Shown here: piece by piece, positions 11,761-24,300 of the stretch | Layout of the letters: each line of letters begins with the position of its first letter | Position numbering within the stretch: the first letter of the stretch is position 1 | Assembly (NCBI RefSeq): GCF_016808335.1 | Contig: NC_053143.1 | Span: 50,499,441 to 50,563,440, forward strand | Length of the DNA stretch: 64,000 nt | From: Panicum virgatum | Lineage: Eukaryota > Streptophyta > Magnoliopsida > Poales > Poaceae | Direction of reading: 5' to 3' | The notes under the pieces: generated by a model | The model's database searches: none | What the model was told of the DNA's origin: nothing | The model's input: the letters and a program-made list of their open reading frames with translations, nothing else | Translations under genes and position numbers: made by a program

Positions 11761-12266
11761 AATCGTCGCGGCGGTTATTTGAGCACCTCAAATTTATTTT
11801 ATCTCTATTTTTTCATTTTGTCACCTCACTATGTCCAAATAAATTTGCAAAAATTGAAAAATTGAACCAAATTTGGATGCTTACAATCATCCAATATTGG
11901 CTTGGCCCCCTCTTTCTTTCTCTCTCTCCTTGGTGCCGGTGGCGGCGGTGGCGGCGCGGGCATCACCGACCTGGCTGATCTGCTCCCCGCATCGCCACCC
12001 CCAACCTTCCATCCTCTACACATTGGGCCCTTGCTGGCCTTTGATCTGCTCCCATGGCTGGGCATCGAAGGTGCGGCTGTGGTTGCGCTCGTGCTCGGGT
12101 CTCGTGGGGCCCGTCCACAGCGGCGCGATGTGGGCGTGAAAGCAGATGCAGGCCCGATGGATTTGTGGAGGTGATGAGGTGTAGCGTCGCGGGTGAGGCT
12201 GTGAATGGGAGCAGCGGGTACCGGCGCGCTAGGCAGCTATGTACGTGGAGGATGGGGCACTGCCCT
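11761..12266. other. Unassigned sequence with a GC-rich tract
   Basis: A GC-rich stretch (11900-12260) has overlapping short frames in several phases but none I recognise. With the solo LTR removed it joins the sequence starting at 13748. It could be a captured gene fragment. Nothing else is supportable. Confidence 0.3.
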
Positions 12267-13747
12267 TGTAAGGATCACCGGGGTGTCCGACCCTAGAGGA
12301 GGAGGGGGTGAATAGGGTCGCTAATCGCTTTCTAACCTAGGGCTCAATCTATTTGCATAAGATAAACCTAACACATCCTACACATGCTAGTTATGATTAA
12401 GATTTATCTATGCTACTCTCTACTTACCCCTAAAAGACTTGCAACCTATAGCCAATCCTAATCAAACTAACTAGGAAAGTAAAAGCACGCAAGATAGAGT
12501 AAATGCGGAAACGTAATACGGTAAGTAAAGAGGTGAGTTAGAGAATATGCAAACTCCCGTGAAGACACCAAGACACACGATTTAACGTGGTTCGGTTAGG
12601 ACACCAAGTCCCTCCCTACGTCCACGGCCACTTGTCCAACAAGAACAAGTGTAATGCCGAGTCACTTCGCTTGATCACCGTCTTGCGTTCGCTACCAAGG
12701 CTCCCGGCAAGCAAAGGCTAAGTGACCCCAAGTCACCAAGACAAGGCCACCGCCACCGTCTCTCTCGAAGCGTCACCAACGGCACCGTCTTCACTATCGG
12801 AGCTTCTCACCAAGAGGGGTCTCCTTCCCCGCATAAAGTGTCGTTGCTGCTCCACACCAAGTCAGAGGGTCACACGACGAGTACACAAGATGCTTGCCGC
12901 AGCAAGACTTTCTCTCAAGCTAGTTCTCTCAAGAGCTAAGCCTAAACAAGCACTAAGCACTCTCACAAGTGTGCTTAAGCCTATATGATGTACAATGAAG
13001 CTCTAAGATGGTTGGAGATGATCTTTAACTCTTTTATGCTTCCATAGTCTCCAGCACCCTCAAATGACCCAGCCTTGGGGGTATATATAGGCAGCCCAAG
13101 GAAATATAGCCGTTGGAGAAAAGCTGCCAGAAAAACACTTAACGCCGGTTAATCCGACGCACCTCCAAAAGCCATCGTCGGTTCAACCGGTGATACTAAA
13201 CTGCCGGCCTCAAAAACTAGCCATTACGTGTACGGGCAATCAACCGATGCTGCGTCGGTTTAACCGGTGAGTGTAGTTGTCCTATGAACTTTGAAAAACA
13301 AACTCTCTGGACAACTGCACCGACGTTCACGAAGACCCAATCGTCGATTCATCCGGTGTATAGACCTTGCCTCAACTACTGTGTCCATTGCACCGACGTA
13401 TTCAAATTCCCTAACGTCGGTTCAACCGGTGAAACCAAAATTCCTGGTGTGCTCCAAGTCAATGCACCAACGTATGTGATTTTCTCAGCGCTGGTTCAAC
13501 CGGTGATACTAAAGTATCTCTGTCTTGATTTCTTTGACTTGGTTTCTTCACGGTCTCTTCAATTCTTCATCCTTTGGACCACCGTAGGTGTGGCCCTAGC
13601 TACGCCTATCTTCTCTTTGTCATCACTTGAACCTAAAAGCCTGAGAATGGTCATCTTAACAATAATATTAGTCCAAGTGTTGTGTTGTCTACATCAATCA
13701 CCAAAACATTATATTGAAATATGGCAAGAGATGCCATTTTCGCTACA
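12267..13747 (-). mobile_element. Solo LTR, Copia/SIRE-like, with GCCCT target duplication
   Basis: A 1481-bp unit bounded by TG at 12267 and CA at 13747 and flanked by GCCCT on both sides (12262-12266 and 13748-13752). On the minus strand it opens TGTAGCGAAAATGGCATCTC and ends with a C-rich CACCCCCTCCTCCTC stretch. A related LTR in the opposite orientation starts at 61129. It carries several TCGGTTNAACCGGTG palindromes between 13140 and 13510 and an ATATATAGG motif near 13081. No internal element region remains, so it arose by unequal recombination between LTRs. The Copia/SIRE assignment is inference. Confidence 0.85.
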
Positions 13748-13752
13748 GCCCT

Positions 13753-14073
13753 GTGGTGCTTTGGCTCATCAGTGTCGAGGTACATATCTCCCCTATCTCT
13801 CTCTAATTTCCCCCAATTTGATTTGGTCCCTATTCTAGGGTTTGGGTTGGAAATGGGTGTCGTTCCTGAGTTCATGTGTAGGGATTGGATATCCTTAGTA
13901 TTTTGAGTTTTGATCCCCTTTGATTTGGCTTTTTTTCTTCAGAACCAGGTGTGCGAAGTTTGTTGACATGCGGAAGGCTCCCTGTAGACAAAAAAGCGCA
14001 CAAATGTGAATCTTCAGGCAATAATATACTGTTAAATAGGCAGATCAATCTTTGTTTCATTTCTTTCTTGCAG
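13753..14073. other. Unassigned sequence before the Argonaute fragment
   Basis: AT-rich, with a GT donor-like site just after GTGTCGAG near 13780. It may be intron or diverged coding sequence of the Argonaute fragment that follows, but I could not align it to the protein. Confidence 0.3.
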
Positions 14074-14546
14074 GAATGTATTGATTCTTTTCCTTAAGCA
14101 GGTTGGAGGACGCAACACAGTTCTTGAGTGAGCCTTTGTACGCAATGACATACCCTTTGTGTCAGTAGTCCCAACTATCATCTTTGGTGCTGATGTCACA
14201 CACCCACCACCAGGACAGGACTCTGCGTCATCCATTGCCGCTGTTAGTTTCTTCTCATAATTGTCAATTTCCCAATCATTATTCAGTTGTATGATCTGAT
14301 CTTACAATGTGATATTCCTGCTGTTACTTGGTTCTAGTAATGATGTTGTTGTATCTTTTCTTGAATTTGTGTAGGTGGTGGCATCAATGGACTGGCCAGA
14401 AATCACCAAGTACAGTGGTCTGGTTTCTACTCAACCACAACAACAAGAGATAATAGAAGATCTATTTACTGTCAGTAAAGAACTCAAGATCCACAGAAGG
14501 GGCACAATGCAGCTATGCTCGTTGCACCCGTGCTGTGTCAGTAGGT
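14074..14546 (+). pseudogene. Argonaute (AGO1/MEL1-AGO5 type) PIWI-domain fragment
   Basis: Two exon remnants with retained splice sites (14074-14242 and 14375-14546). They encode VGGRNTVLE, then [20 protein letters not shown] (the start of the PIWI catalytic core, with the first catalytic Asp in GADVTHP), then [17 protein letters not shown] ... EIIEDLF. The combination DVTHPPPG and MDWPEITKY points to the MEL1/AGO5 group (family knowledge). A TGA at 14129-14131 interrupts the first exon. After EDLFTVSKE the frame no longer matches Argonaute, and no MID, PAZ or later PIWI exons are nearby. Retained introns mean a DNA-level fragment, not a retrocopy. Confidence 0.85.
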
Positions 14547-15337
14547 AAGTTCTTATCTTATCTATTTTTCTTCCTACTAATTTTCTCAGTTGAAGCTTGA
14601 TTAATTTGTATGAGCTCTTTTCTCTGAGCATGAAACTTGAGAAATGTCAAGTTCTTTTATGTAATTCTAACTGCAAACTGGAGTAGAATAGAGAAAATTT
14701 GAAGCACTTTGGTAGCATGTTGTTTGAAAACTGTTTGTGTATTGCTATGTAGATTGGTTCACCGAGGGAGCACATGTAGTAGTCTTAATATCTCTGCAAT
14801 GTGTTATCTGAATTTTCATTGAAAATGCTTTAGATATAAAACGACGAATTTGACATCGTAGGTAATCCACCGTTCCACATCATGTGCTGATCAAACGACT
14901 TACAAGATCGACCTCTCTGAACACAAACCGTTGCTAATTTCCCCTTACCATTGATTTATTTGGAAGGTTTCAACATGAGCCGTGCGCTTGGGACGGGACA
15001 CGTCCACGGGCGTATTACCCCGAGTACAGTAATACACCGTGCATATACTAATAATTAATCGTGATGATGATGCGTATAATTTGAACGAGAAATGCACACT
15101 ATATATACGTACAGGTGCAGCAGCACTTTGTGTGATTTGGAACTTTTCACCTGCTGTTTGTGAAAATTAAAACTGCTGCTAGTGTATCCCTGTGCACGCA
15201 TCACATCTTTCGATGGTCCAGATTTTTTTTCTAGAACACGCGGGAGAGCCGCGTATATATCTTTCTTTCTATTACGAGAGAAAGAAGTTAGTGTGTTCGT
15301 TTCTTCATTACTTGGAAAAGCGCCATGTTTTTAATTT
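14547..15337. other. Intergenic or decayed sequence up to the start of copy B
   Basis: AT-rich DNA without a recognisable gene. A probable LINE tail lies at 15223-15275. The right edge is where similarity to position 1 of the window begins. Confidence 0.5.
15223..15275 (-). mobile_element. Probable LINE 3' tail
   Basis: A T run followed by CTAGAACACGCGGGAGAGCC and GCGTATATAT. On the minus strand this is an ATACGCGGCTCTCCCGCGTGTT-like sequence ending in A, the usual 3' end of grass L1-type LINEs. No coding sequence is attached. A related motif occurs near 36090-36120. Confidence 0.4.
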
Positions 15338-15994
15338 CTTCAACGACAACCTGCACCAGATCAATGTTCAATCCTACGAAGTTCCTCCCTCTATATATCT
15401 GGCTGGTTAATAAGAGATCATTGCCATAAACTAACTAGTATTATTATTTCTAAGTGATCGGATTAATTTGGAATCTACAGAGATTGTTGTTGGAGGTCAT
15501 CCAGGCAGACCGGGTGGTTCCCGACCGAGCGGGCACAAGCCTCCCTGCGACTCCCCGCCGTGCCCACCACCACACGCGGGTGCTGCAAACTTCAACGTCA
15601 ACAGAGCGTGACAGCACATTATGCTCTCCATAAAAATTGCATGCCTTAGCTTCTGGTGCTTTGTTGCAGTTGAAGCTTGATACTAGAATAATGGGCGCCC
15701 TCGACACGTGAAATGGGCCCCACCTATTTTCTAATTGTATTCGGAAAATTTAATATACATTAAGATTCGGTTTTTGACAATTGTATGGTTATGATTGGTC
15801 TTTATTATGTTTAGATGAGATGCACCGCGCCAATGAGGTGGCCTATGATGTCCAAATATATGTGCACATAAATTTGGGTTGGTCTTATATGCTAGGGATG
15901 CAAATCTAACAAAATCTCAACTCAAATCCGTTATACTTGAAAAGTAGGGACCGAGAGAGAGAAAAAAACGTACTCCATCAGGATCCCTTCTCGG

Positions 15995-16213
15995 TGAAAG
16001 CTTTGCAGACGACGGAACATGATCGGGCGATGGGCGGTGTTCTCGTTTTAAGTAATTGTTTTGCTCATGGGCTGGCCCGGTATGGTCGTAGTAGGGATCA
16101 CCCGATTGTCTGGGTGGCTCCCCTCCCTGAATTTGTAAACAATTTGTTGGCTTGCGATTTGGATGAGCTACAAGTCCCTAAATAAAGCTGAGCGACTTAA
16201 CATAAAAAAAAAA
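15995..16213 (+). mobile_element. 5'-truncated LINE insertion (copy B)
   Basis: Counterpart of the insert at 661-879, with the same A-tail and the same 13-bp target duplication (15982-15994 and 16214-16226). The coding remnant (RNase H-like C terminus) appears identical to that in copy A. Confidence 0.8.
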
Positions 16214-16340
16214 GATCCCTTCTCGGGACCCTACTCTAGGGAGGCCCCCCTACTATCACCCCCAAGGCCCCTAGTCCCACGGGTGGAGTTCGGAGGCCTC
16301 ACACTGAGCTCCTGCCAACGCCGCTTAAGTAGTAACTAAA

Positions 16341-19117
16341 TGTGATATAAATATTAGTTTTAGTACGCTGATAATATATTTATTTAACAGATAGTTCAGT
16401 CACGGTACAACCTCCATGGAGGTCGGCACTCGATACACACGATAATAAGAACTAAAAATGCCACAATAATACACCAGAGCACGACTAAGACGAAGTCTGG
16501 ATTGGGCTCAGAGTATCTCGTCAGGGGAAGCATCATGTAAATGGCCAACACCACAGACAGCGTTGGGTGCGGAAGCGACCACCTACTCGACGTCCTCAAC
16601 AACGAAATCCGGGTCTTCCTCTGAAGCAACAAAATAGGGGTGAGTACAAAAATACTCAGCAGGTCCAACCCCATCCACGAAGGGGGATAACACAGATTAT
16701 GCACATGATATAACAAGGACGAGGCTAAGGTTAATTTGCAGTAAAGCTAGATTTTTACACATGCAAAGATTTATTTTAGAAAAGGTTTTCTCAAAAAAAT
16801 TCTTTGGTAACCAAAGAATAAGTGAAGTTGATCCTACACTAAGGATCCAAGTTTTACTACTACCGGACTCCTCATCCGCCGTAGCTCACGGCACAACTGT
16901 CGGACACCTTCCAAAAACCACTCACACCATAAAACCATCCATCCCAAAATCTAGTTATGTGACCAAACCGTAACTCGCCCAATGTCGTGGGCATGACTAT
17001 CCGAATAGGTTTTAACTCTGTAGAGGTGTACACTTTACCCACAAGTAGAGTACCATAGCACGATCACTTGGTGTCAATACGGATCATATCAAAACCATTA
17101 CCCACCTTAGCTAGACCTGACTAGCCAACACGGGATCCACCAAGGGGTCATTGACCTACCAGTGAGGTATAATCGAGGCATGTTACCCAGATCTTAACCT
17201 GTCTCCTTGATCACCCGTTGCTCACCAGCTCTCCTGATGACTAACAGACTAGCTAGTGAGATTTATGCTAAGCCATTGGTACACACAACGGTCGAGTGGT
17301 TGTACGATAATTTGAGTTAGGCAAGATAACACATCAACTCGGTCCTTAATTATGACAAGATAGATATATCCCAACCTTGCTCAACCACTAAGGTACGAGC
17401 CCAACACGACATTTCACACAAGAAACACCCATCCATCTCATCTAAGCATCTCTTTCTTTTATTTTCCAAAAACCCCATTTGTCTCCTTTTCAAAATACTC
17501 ACGCATTTCTTCTCTGATAAAACACATGGTAATCATATTTGTGTGAATTAAAATGAGCAATAAAGTCCTAAGCAATATAGCAGTGTTTGTTATCCAAACA
17601 AAGCATATCATATTTAGAGATAAACCTAGGTCATTGAGGAATGATCATAGTAATCAAGGGGTGGCTATCCAACCATGATTTAGCAACAAACAACATGCAA
17701 TTTTATAAACAGGCCAACAGATTGTGTTTGTAAAATTGGGTTAAATATGCATCAAAGGGGGAGATTGGACTTGCCGTCTTCAAAGCCTTCCGGGAGTTCT
17801 TGCTCGCGTCACGTGTCTTTGGGCTCCGGCTCGAGGTACTGCTCTGCAAACTCTTCAATGGGTTCCTCCTCAGTCACCCCGTGCTCTATGGCAGACACAA
17901 ACAAGCACATATTAAAGAGAAATAAATAAAAGTTTTACCGTTGAGCTCGAATCAGAAAAAGTGAAGAGGTGAAGATAGGAAGAATATTTTTAGGAGAGAA
18001 AGGACTTGGTCGGGATTTTTGAAAATATTAGAGTCACTTTAGAAAGAGGGCAGGGGTCTATTTATAACTATTTTATATATAGTGGATGGATTAATTCTTT
18101 AAAAGGGGAAGGGAGGGAGCTTCTTTGGAAAAGAACATAGAGAGGGGGTTTTGGGTAAAAGGGGGAGAGAGAGGAGGGGGCTCAGGGGCAAAATTGTCCT
18201 TCTTCCTCCCCTCGACAGAACAGAGGAGGGAGGGGGGCGGCAGTGGCACTGCTGACCGCGGCGGCCAGGGGAGGGGGAAAATGGCGAGAGGAATGAGGGG
18301 ATTCGATCCCCCTCCTCACCTTGAGCAGAGGTGGCGCGAGGAGGCCTGGCCACGGCGGCCGGCGGGAGGCGGGTGGCAACGGCGCTGCGGAGCCAGGGAG
18401 GGGGCTGGCAGAACGGAATGGCTAAGCGAGCTCGGTGATGGCGATGGGCAGCAGCTTGGGACGCCTTTTTATAGGCGGGCAACGGCGAGCTGTGCCAGCG
18501 CTCCATCGACCACCTTCAATGGAGGTGTTGTAGCCGTGCGGCCACTTGCGAGTGCTGAGGTGACAGCAGCGTGATCGAGAGCGAGCATGGCCGGGGGCCT
18601 AGCTGGATGAGCCTACACGCGGCATGCAGCAGCGAGCTGAAACAGCCTGCTGGGTGTCATGCATGTACTTGGGTGAAGTTTTAGCGTGAGTTAAGTAGGC
18701 AAGTTGTAATTCAAGTGGACAAGTGGACATTTAAGCGGACAAGTGGGCAGCAATTTCATGCTTCCTAGTATGAATCTGAGGCTAGAACTGTAGCATGCAG
18801 GCTATGGCAGCAATAAGTAGGCAGCATGCAAACTACCCATTCGTGAGCTTGATGCAGGAAGCTTGGCAAGTGAGCAAGTGGAGGGACAAGTGGACAACCT
18901 TTTTATGCCTCTTGGTACGTGAGAGTAAGAGAGATTAGAGAGGAAGTTCATTGGTTGCGTTGATGTAGTGAGGCGGAATAGTTGGATTGAGATTAGATAA
19001 AAGATGGAGTTTAGATGATAAAGGAATCTGGGCTCAAGAGATGAATTTATGCAAATAGATTTTGAAAATAGTTTTGAATTCGAATGATTTTTAAATGTGA
19101 ATTTTCGGATTGTTACA
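16341..19117 (-). mobile_element. Long Gypsy-type LTR remnant (copy B)
   Basis: Counterpart of the LTR remnant at 1007-4042, without the nested MITE. The LTR start on the minus strand is at 19117. Between about 15840 and 18960 the sequence is almost identical to copy A. Confidence 0.55.
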
Positions 19118-19985
19118 GGGAAGCTCCTCCGTGGGGACGGACGCGGACCTACGGCGATTGAGATGACTCTGTCGGAGGAGGCAGGGGTTGCGAGCAGGAA
19201 AGAGAAGATGGAATGGGGAAGAGATGAGGAGAGAAAAATAAAAGAAAAGGAGAAAATAAAAAATAAGAAAAATAGAATAGTCATTGACACGTGGGTCCTG
19301 CATGTAAGATGGAAGTACGGGTTGAGATCTGGGGACCATTGTTGGGGTCAAGGTTGATTGAAATATATGGGAAAGAAAGTTGGAAGTTGTCAAGGGAAAG
19401 GTAGAAAGATGAGTTTAGACGCGGTTGCATTGAAGACGTTTAAAGAGGATGAATTCAGGTTGATTCGATGAAATTATGAGAAAGAGGAAAGGAGGGAGTT
19501 GTAGAAGAAAACATAGAAAGATGACTATAGACACTGTGGCATACTTGCATATATTGCAGTTTATTTGGATGGAGAACAAGCGACGATCAATAAAATTGGT
19601 ACAGTTTACATTATGCTAAAATAGAGAACAACGTAGTGTCTGGAAAATTTTGTGTTAGAGCAAAACTGTTGAGTATGTAGATATCGTTCAACCTAATGGG
19701 TGGAAAAAACTAGTGTGAAAGCACATACGAAGGCTTAATTACACAGCACGGCAGAAAAAGGTTAGCACTACTAAACCTAAACATTTTTTTCTTTCTTTAG
19801 TGAAGATTTGAAAACTCATAAAAATAATTGAAATTGTACTAATAGGAACAGTACATTCTCGCAGTTTTTTAATTACACAATATATCACATATCACAGTAC
19901 TAATAGCAACCACGACCAACCCAACGCCCAGATCTGGGCAAGACTCTCGTCAGAGTGAGATGTATGCCAGTAAAACCAAGCAATT

Positions 19986-19997
19986 ATTTATTTATTC
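19986..19997 (-). terminator. Candidate polyadenylation signal, GRDP copy B
   Basis: Minus-strand AATAAATAAAT about 240 bp past the stop codon at 20238. It is the only strong AATAAA cluster at a suitable distance from the stop. Confidence 0.45.
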
Positions 19998-20237
19998 ATT
20001 TGATTATTTATCTTACAAGCACAAGACACCTCAATCCTCAACGCACACCAATGCACGCGGTCATGTTGTGTATCTTTTTTTTTAAAGACCAGGAAAGGTT
20101 CCGGCTTATGTTAATAAGTAGCATGTTGTGCATCTCTGTCCTCTTTGGAGTTCACTCTTCACTCCTGAGCTACCAAAGCTGCAATCGCCGGTGACTAGAC
20201 AGCCAGCCAAGCCGCAACAGCCGACCAGGATCTTGGA

Positions 20238-21385
20238 TCATGCATTGAACATGGCACCGCAACCGGCGCCACAGCCTGAACCACAGCCGCCTGACTTGGA
20301 ATGGCCCTCGCCGCCAGCCTTTGTGCAGCTCGTGTTGAATATGATGCCATTGCTGCACCCACCACCGCAGCCGGAGCCACAGCCTCCAGACATGTTGCTC
20401 TTGGAGCCCTCTATGACCATGCCGCCACTGCCGCAGCCTCCGCCGCCACAGCCAGAGCCACAGCCGCCAGATTTGGCTTGGCCGGCTGCAGTACTAGAGT
20501 TGAATAGGGTTCCGCAGCCGCCACCTCCTCCGCAACTGCCACCACAGCCAGAACCACATCCACTGAACTTGGCATGGCTGGTCTTGGATCCTTCAGTAAC
20601 CATGGCACCACAGCCTCCGCCGCCGCAGCCAGAGCCACAGCCCCCGGATTTGGCTTGGCCGGCCGCGGTGCTTGAGTTGAATAGGGTGCCGCAGCCGCCG
20701 CCTCCTCCACAACCACCACCGCAACCAGAACCACATCTGCTGGACTTGACATGGCTGGTCTTGGAGCCTTCAGTGACCATGGCGCTGCAGCCTCCGCTGC
20801 CACAACCAGAACCACAGCCACCAGATTTGGCTTGGCCAGCCGCAGTGCTAGAGTTGACTAGGGTGCTGCAGCCGCCACCGCAGCCAGAACCACATCCACT
20901 AGACTTGGCATGGCTGGTCTTGGAGCCTTCAGTGACCATGGCGCCGCAACCGCCACCGCAACCGGAACCACAGCCAGTTGACGTGGCCAGGCCTTGGCCA
21001 GCTGTAGCACTGGAGTTGACCAGGGTGCCGCAGCCACCGCCTCCACAGCCACCACCGCAGCCGGAACCGCATCCACCAGACTTGATGTGGCTTGCCTTGG
21101 AGCCTTCAATGATCATGCTATCCCTAACCGTAGCTTTGGAGTTCAACACAGTGCCACAGCCGCCTCCACTACCACAGCCGGAGCCACAGCCTCCCGACTT
21201 GGACATGGCCTGACACTCACCAGTCATGGTGCTCGCTTTCAACAAGGTGCCACAGCCTCCCCCACCACCGCAGCCACCACCACATCCAGAACCACAGCCT
21301 CCAGTCTTGGCATTGTCAGCCTTGGAATCTTCAACCACCATGGGTCCACAGTTTCCGCCGCCACAACCGCTCCCACAGCCAGCAG
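20238..21385 (-). repeat. Coding minisatellite: Cys/Gly-rich tail of GRDP copy B
   Basis: Thirteen CGSGCG clusters in about 380 residues, arranged as roughly 150-bp higher-order repeats in the centre (linkers TEGSKTSHAKS and NSSTAAGQAKS) with more diverged units at both ends. The spacing C-x3-C-x(3-6)-C is regular. The 361-codon open frame on the opposite strand (20128-21213, Pro/Gln-rich) is treated as a shadow. Confidence 0.85.
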
Positions 21386-24300
21386 ACTCAGCGTGGCCAT
21401 CCTCGCCACTTGCAACTGCTGCCGGGCAAGCACCAGAGCTAGCATGGTCAGTCTTGCAGCCTGCCGTGACCTTTTCACCACCCAACGCCGTGCTGCAAGT
21501 GCCACATAGCACAGGAGCCACTGCCGCGCTCCTAGCTTCAAGGGTATGTATCTCTGAAATTATGGCTGTGTCAGATCCGGACACTACAGCCTTCTGAACT
21601 ACTGCACTACTGATGAGTTCCACACCTTCTTGGCAGTCGGCATACATGAACAGGAACGATATCGTGATCCATGGAAGTAGGAACTCATCCTCATTCACCT
21701 ATCGATGACAAACATGGTTGTGTTAGCAGAAAGAAAGATAATTCAGGTTACCAAAATGATGCTACAAGTAAAAGTGTACCATGATCAACCGAGATTTGGT
21801 GTCCAGCAACGCCACAGCTTTGCCATATGGGTGCTCAGCACAAAACCTCACAGCGGTGACAGCCGAGGCATCCTCGGAGTGACACTTGCAGCACTTGCGT
21901 TCATATTCGAGTTTCCTTCCTTGGTACAGCTTGATCTGATTTGTTCAAACAAGTACTAGAACTTTAAGTTTGCTACTTGAATAGAAAGTGGTTATCACTG
22001 TGAATTGAATTTGAGTTAAGCTTACCAGTTGGTTGTCACCTTTGAGGTCGAGCATACTGCCATCAGTGCTACCGCTGATCGACAGGTTTGAATTTTTCAG
22101 CATCCACTTATTTTCTCTGAATTCTGCTAGCTGAAGATGCTGCTTTCGCGACTTCAGTACTCCAACCAATTCCCGCTTGCAAGCCATAGCATTCTTTACC
22201 TTGTGCTTTCTGAGACATAGGTTAGTCATTACTCATTGGACGCATTTACTAGCATGATTCAGGTTAGTAGTAAATTGACACACTGTTCTATTTACAGGAA
22301 GATAATTTTTTTATCCTGCTTCATCTGGGATTTGGATAAACAGAACTTGTGAGTTTCAACTCTTTCAGTCCCTATCACCAAGAACATTCTTATCTTTTTC
22401 ATAGTGTTCTATAATGAAAAAAATTAACAGTAACTAAAGTCCTTCCAGACTCCTCATAATGAAATAAATTGCGGATCTGATCTGAATGAATAGTTAAAGA
22501 TGTCTTTATAATCTGACCATCGGCTCCTACTGCAACTACCAATTTGCAACTTTGCATACTCAACCTTCATTTGGAGATGTACTGAACAGACGGCAAAACC
22601 ATATAAAGAAACTTTAAACATGAAGGAAAGCAGCTGTACTACTATGTGGCAGTAGTGTAGTTCCGGTCAGCATCAAATGTAATTTCTGCCATACAGTTCT
22701 ACAAATCTGTTAACCTTTGTGGAGAGAAAATTCATCCATTTTGCAATCCAAGAAAATTACCTTATCTGAAGACGGATAAGCTCGGTACCACAATCATACA
22801 AGAAACGAGTCGAGCTGCCCATCTTCTGATCCTTGATGGAATATGGCAAAAGACAGGACTTGAGAGAGAAAGGCTCTGCCCTGACCATGCTAAACACCTT
22901 CTGAGCGCTAGATGGGACAGTAGCAGAGGCTGCAACACGAAGACTAACAGGAGGGGAAGTGGCATGCCCACCATGAGCTTTCAGTTCAAACCACCATTCA
23001 AAGGAGAGCTTAGAATCAGGCCCTGTAAGATGCTGCAGTGGAATAGAAACCTTCCCAATTGGTTCTGGTTTCTTAGATGCCTGATCAACCATTACTGTAA
23101 GGATGAGTTCTCCGGTAGGTTCACACTGCAAACTAGCTCCAGTCTTCCCTGTAACTGTTGAAATATCCAACCTGCCACCGTCACTGATAAACATATCTGA
23201 TTGATTCTTGGTGAACCATACATACACATTTTCTTTTGGAACAGCAGATGATGGTAAATTCTTGATGTCCACAATTTGCAAATATAACTGCAAAAAAGGG
23301 AAATGTTCAAGTCCACTACTAATATATGGTAGAAACATCATGGCAGAAGAATTGGCTGCTTCAGATTTTATGCAATTATCATATCAACTATCAGTCCAGA
23401 AACAACTGGTTATAGTAGTTACATGTACAACACACATCATTTTGAATTGTACCATCAGATCAGACCTGTCTAGATATAATTATGTACCTTGTACTAACTG
23501 TCACTTAATGAAGAAAGTAGCATACCTCTACAAAAGTGATGTCCAGAACATTAAGATCATTATGGGCTTTGCAGATGTCAGATCCATTACCATCCTCAGT
23601 ATTGAATATCTGAGGAGTGGATGTAACAGGAGACGGCATGTTGCCACGGTACATACATCCAGCCTTCCAGTATCTTGCACCAAAGATACTCTCAAACTGT
23701 TCCGTAGTCTCTGTAAATCCGACATCAAGCTTCTTCCCTTCAGATCTATCAGCGTCGGTGTCATCATGCTCCAGAACTTTGCCAAGAAGCTTCAACATAT
23801 CTTTGCAGTAAGTAACAGGATGCAGCTGGTGAGTGTGCCACATGAGATCCACATCGTAGGTCGGTACACGGAATCGCTGCACTCCTTTGTCTTGATTCAT
23901 CTTGATCAGATATAAAAATCCCTTGTATCGAGCTAACGCTTCAACAAGAAAACGCTGGTCATGCATGGTTGGCGTTCCAACCTGCCAGAAAAAAGAAAAA
24001 TTTTCTGATATCCTGGATCATAAAAAAACAGTATGTCGTCTACAAAGTAAATGCTATTTCAGTTATCTGGAGTCAAAATTGAAATAGCAATTTTTAGGAT
24101 TTATCGTGTAATCAGGAACACTGGTACATAGCATATAGTGGAGTAAAGGTTGTTTAAATACCTGATAATAGAAAGAAGATTGTCTCTTAACAGCTGAAAT
24201 TAAATCATAGGAAATGCCCTCTGTAGCTCCAGGGTGCACATCCATGGTGGTTTCAGAAGAACTAGTGTACCCTAACTCAAAGGGCTCCTCAGGATACAAC

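Larger units (their letters stand above)
15338..24079. repeat. Segmental duplication, copy B
   Basis: This is the direct-orientation partner of 1-8913. Unlike copy A, the sequence beyond its right end carries on into GRDP exons 3, 2 and 1, so copy B keeps the ancestral gene and copy A is the derived, truncated one. The offset to copy A is 15334 bp before the MITE site and 15075 bp after it, which measures the MITE insertion exactly. Confidence 0.95.

Noticed and set aside
20128..21213. 361-codon Pro/Gln-rich open frame on the plus strand over GRDP exon 8 (and shorter ones at 5056-6522)
   Set aside because: It is the antisense of the Cys/Gly repeats; GC-rich repeats with few T/A codons leave all frames open. 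The minus-strand frame has splice sites and family motifs.
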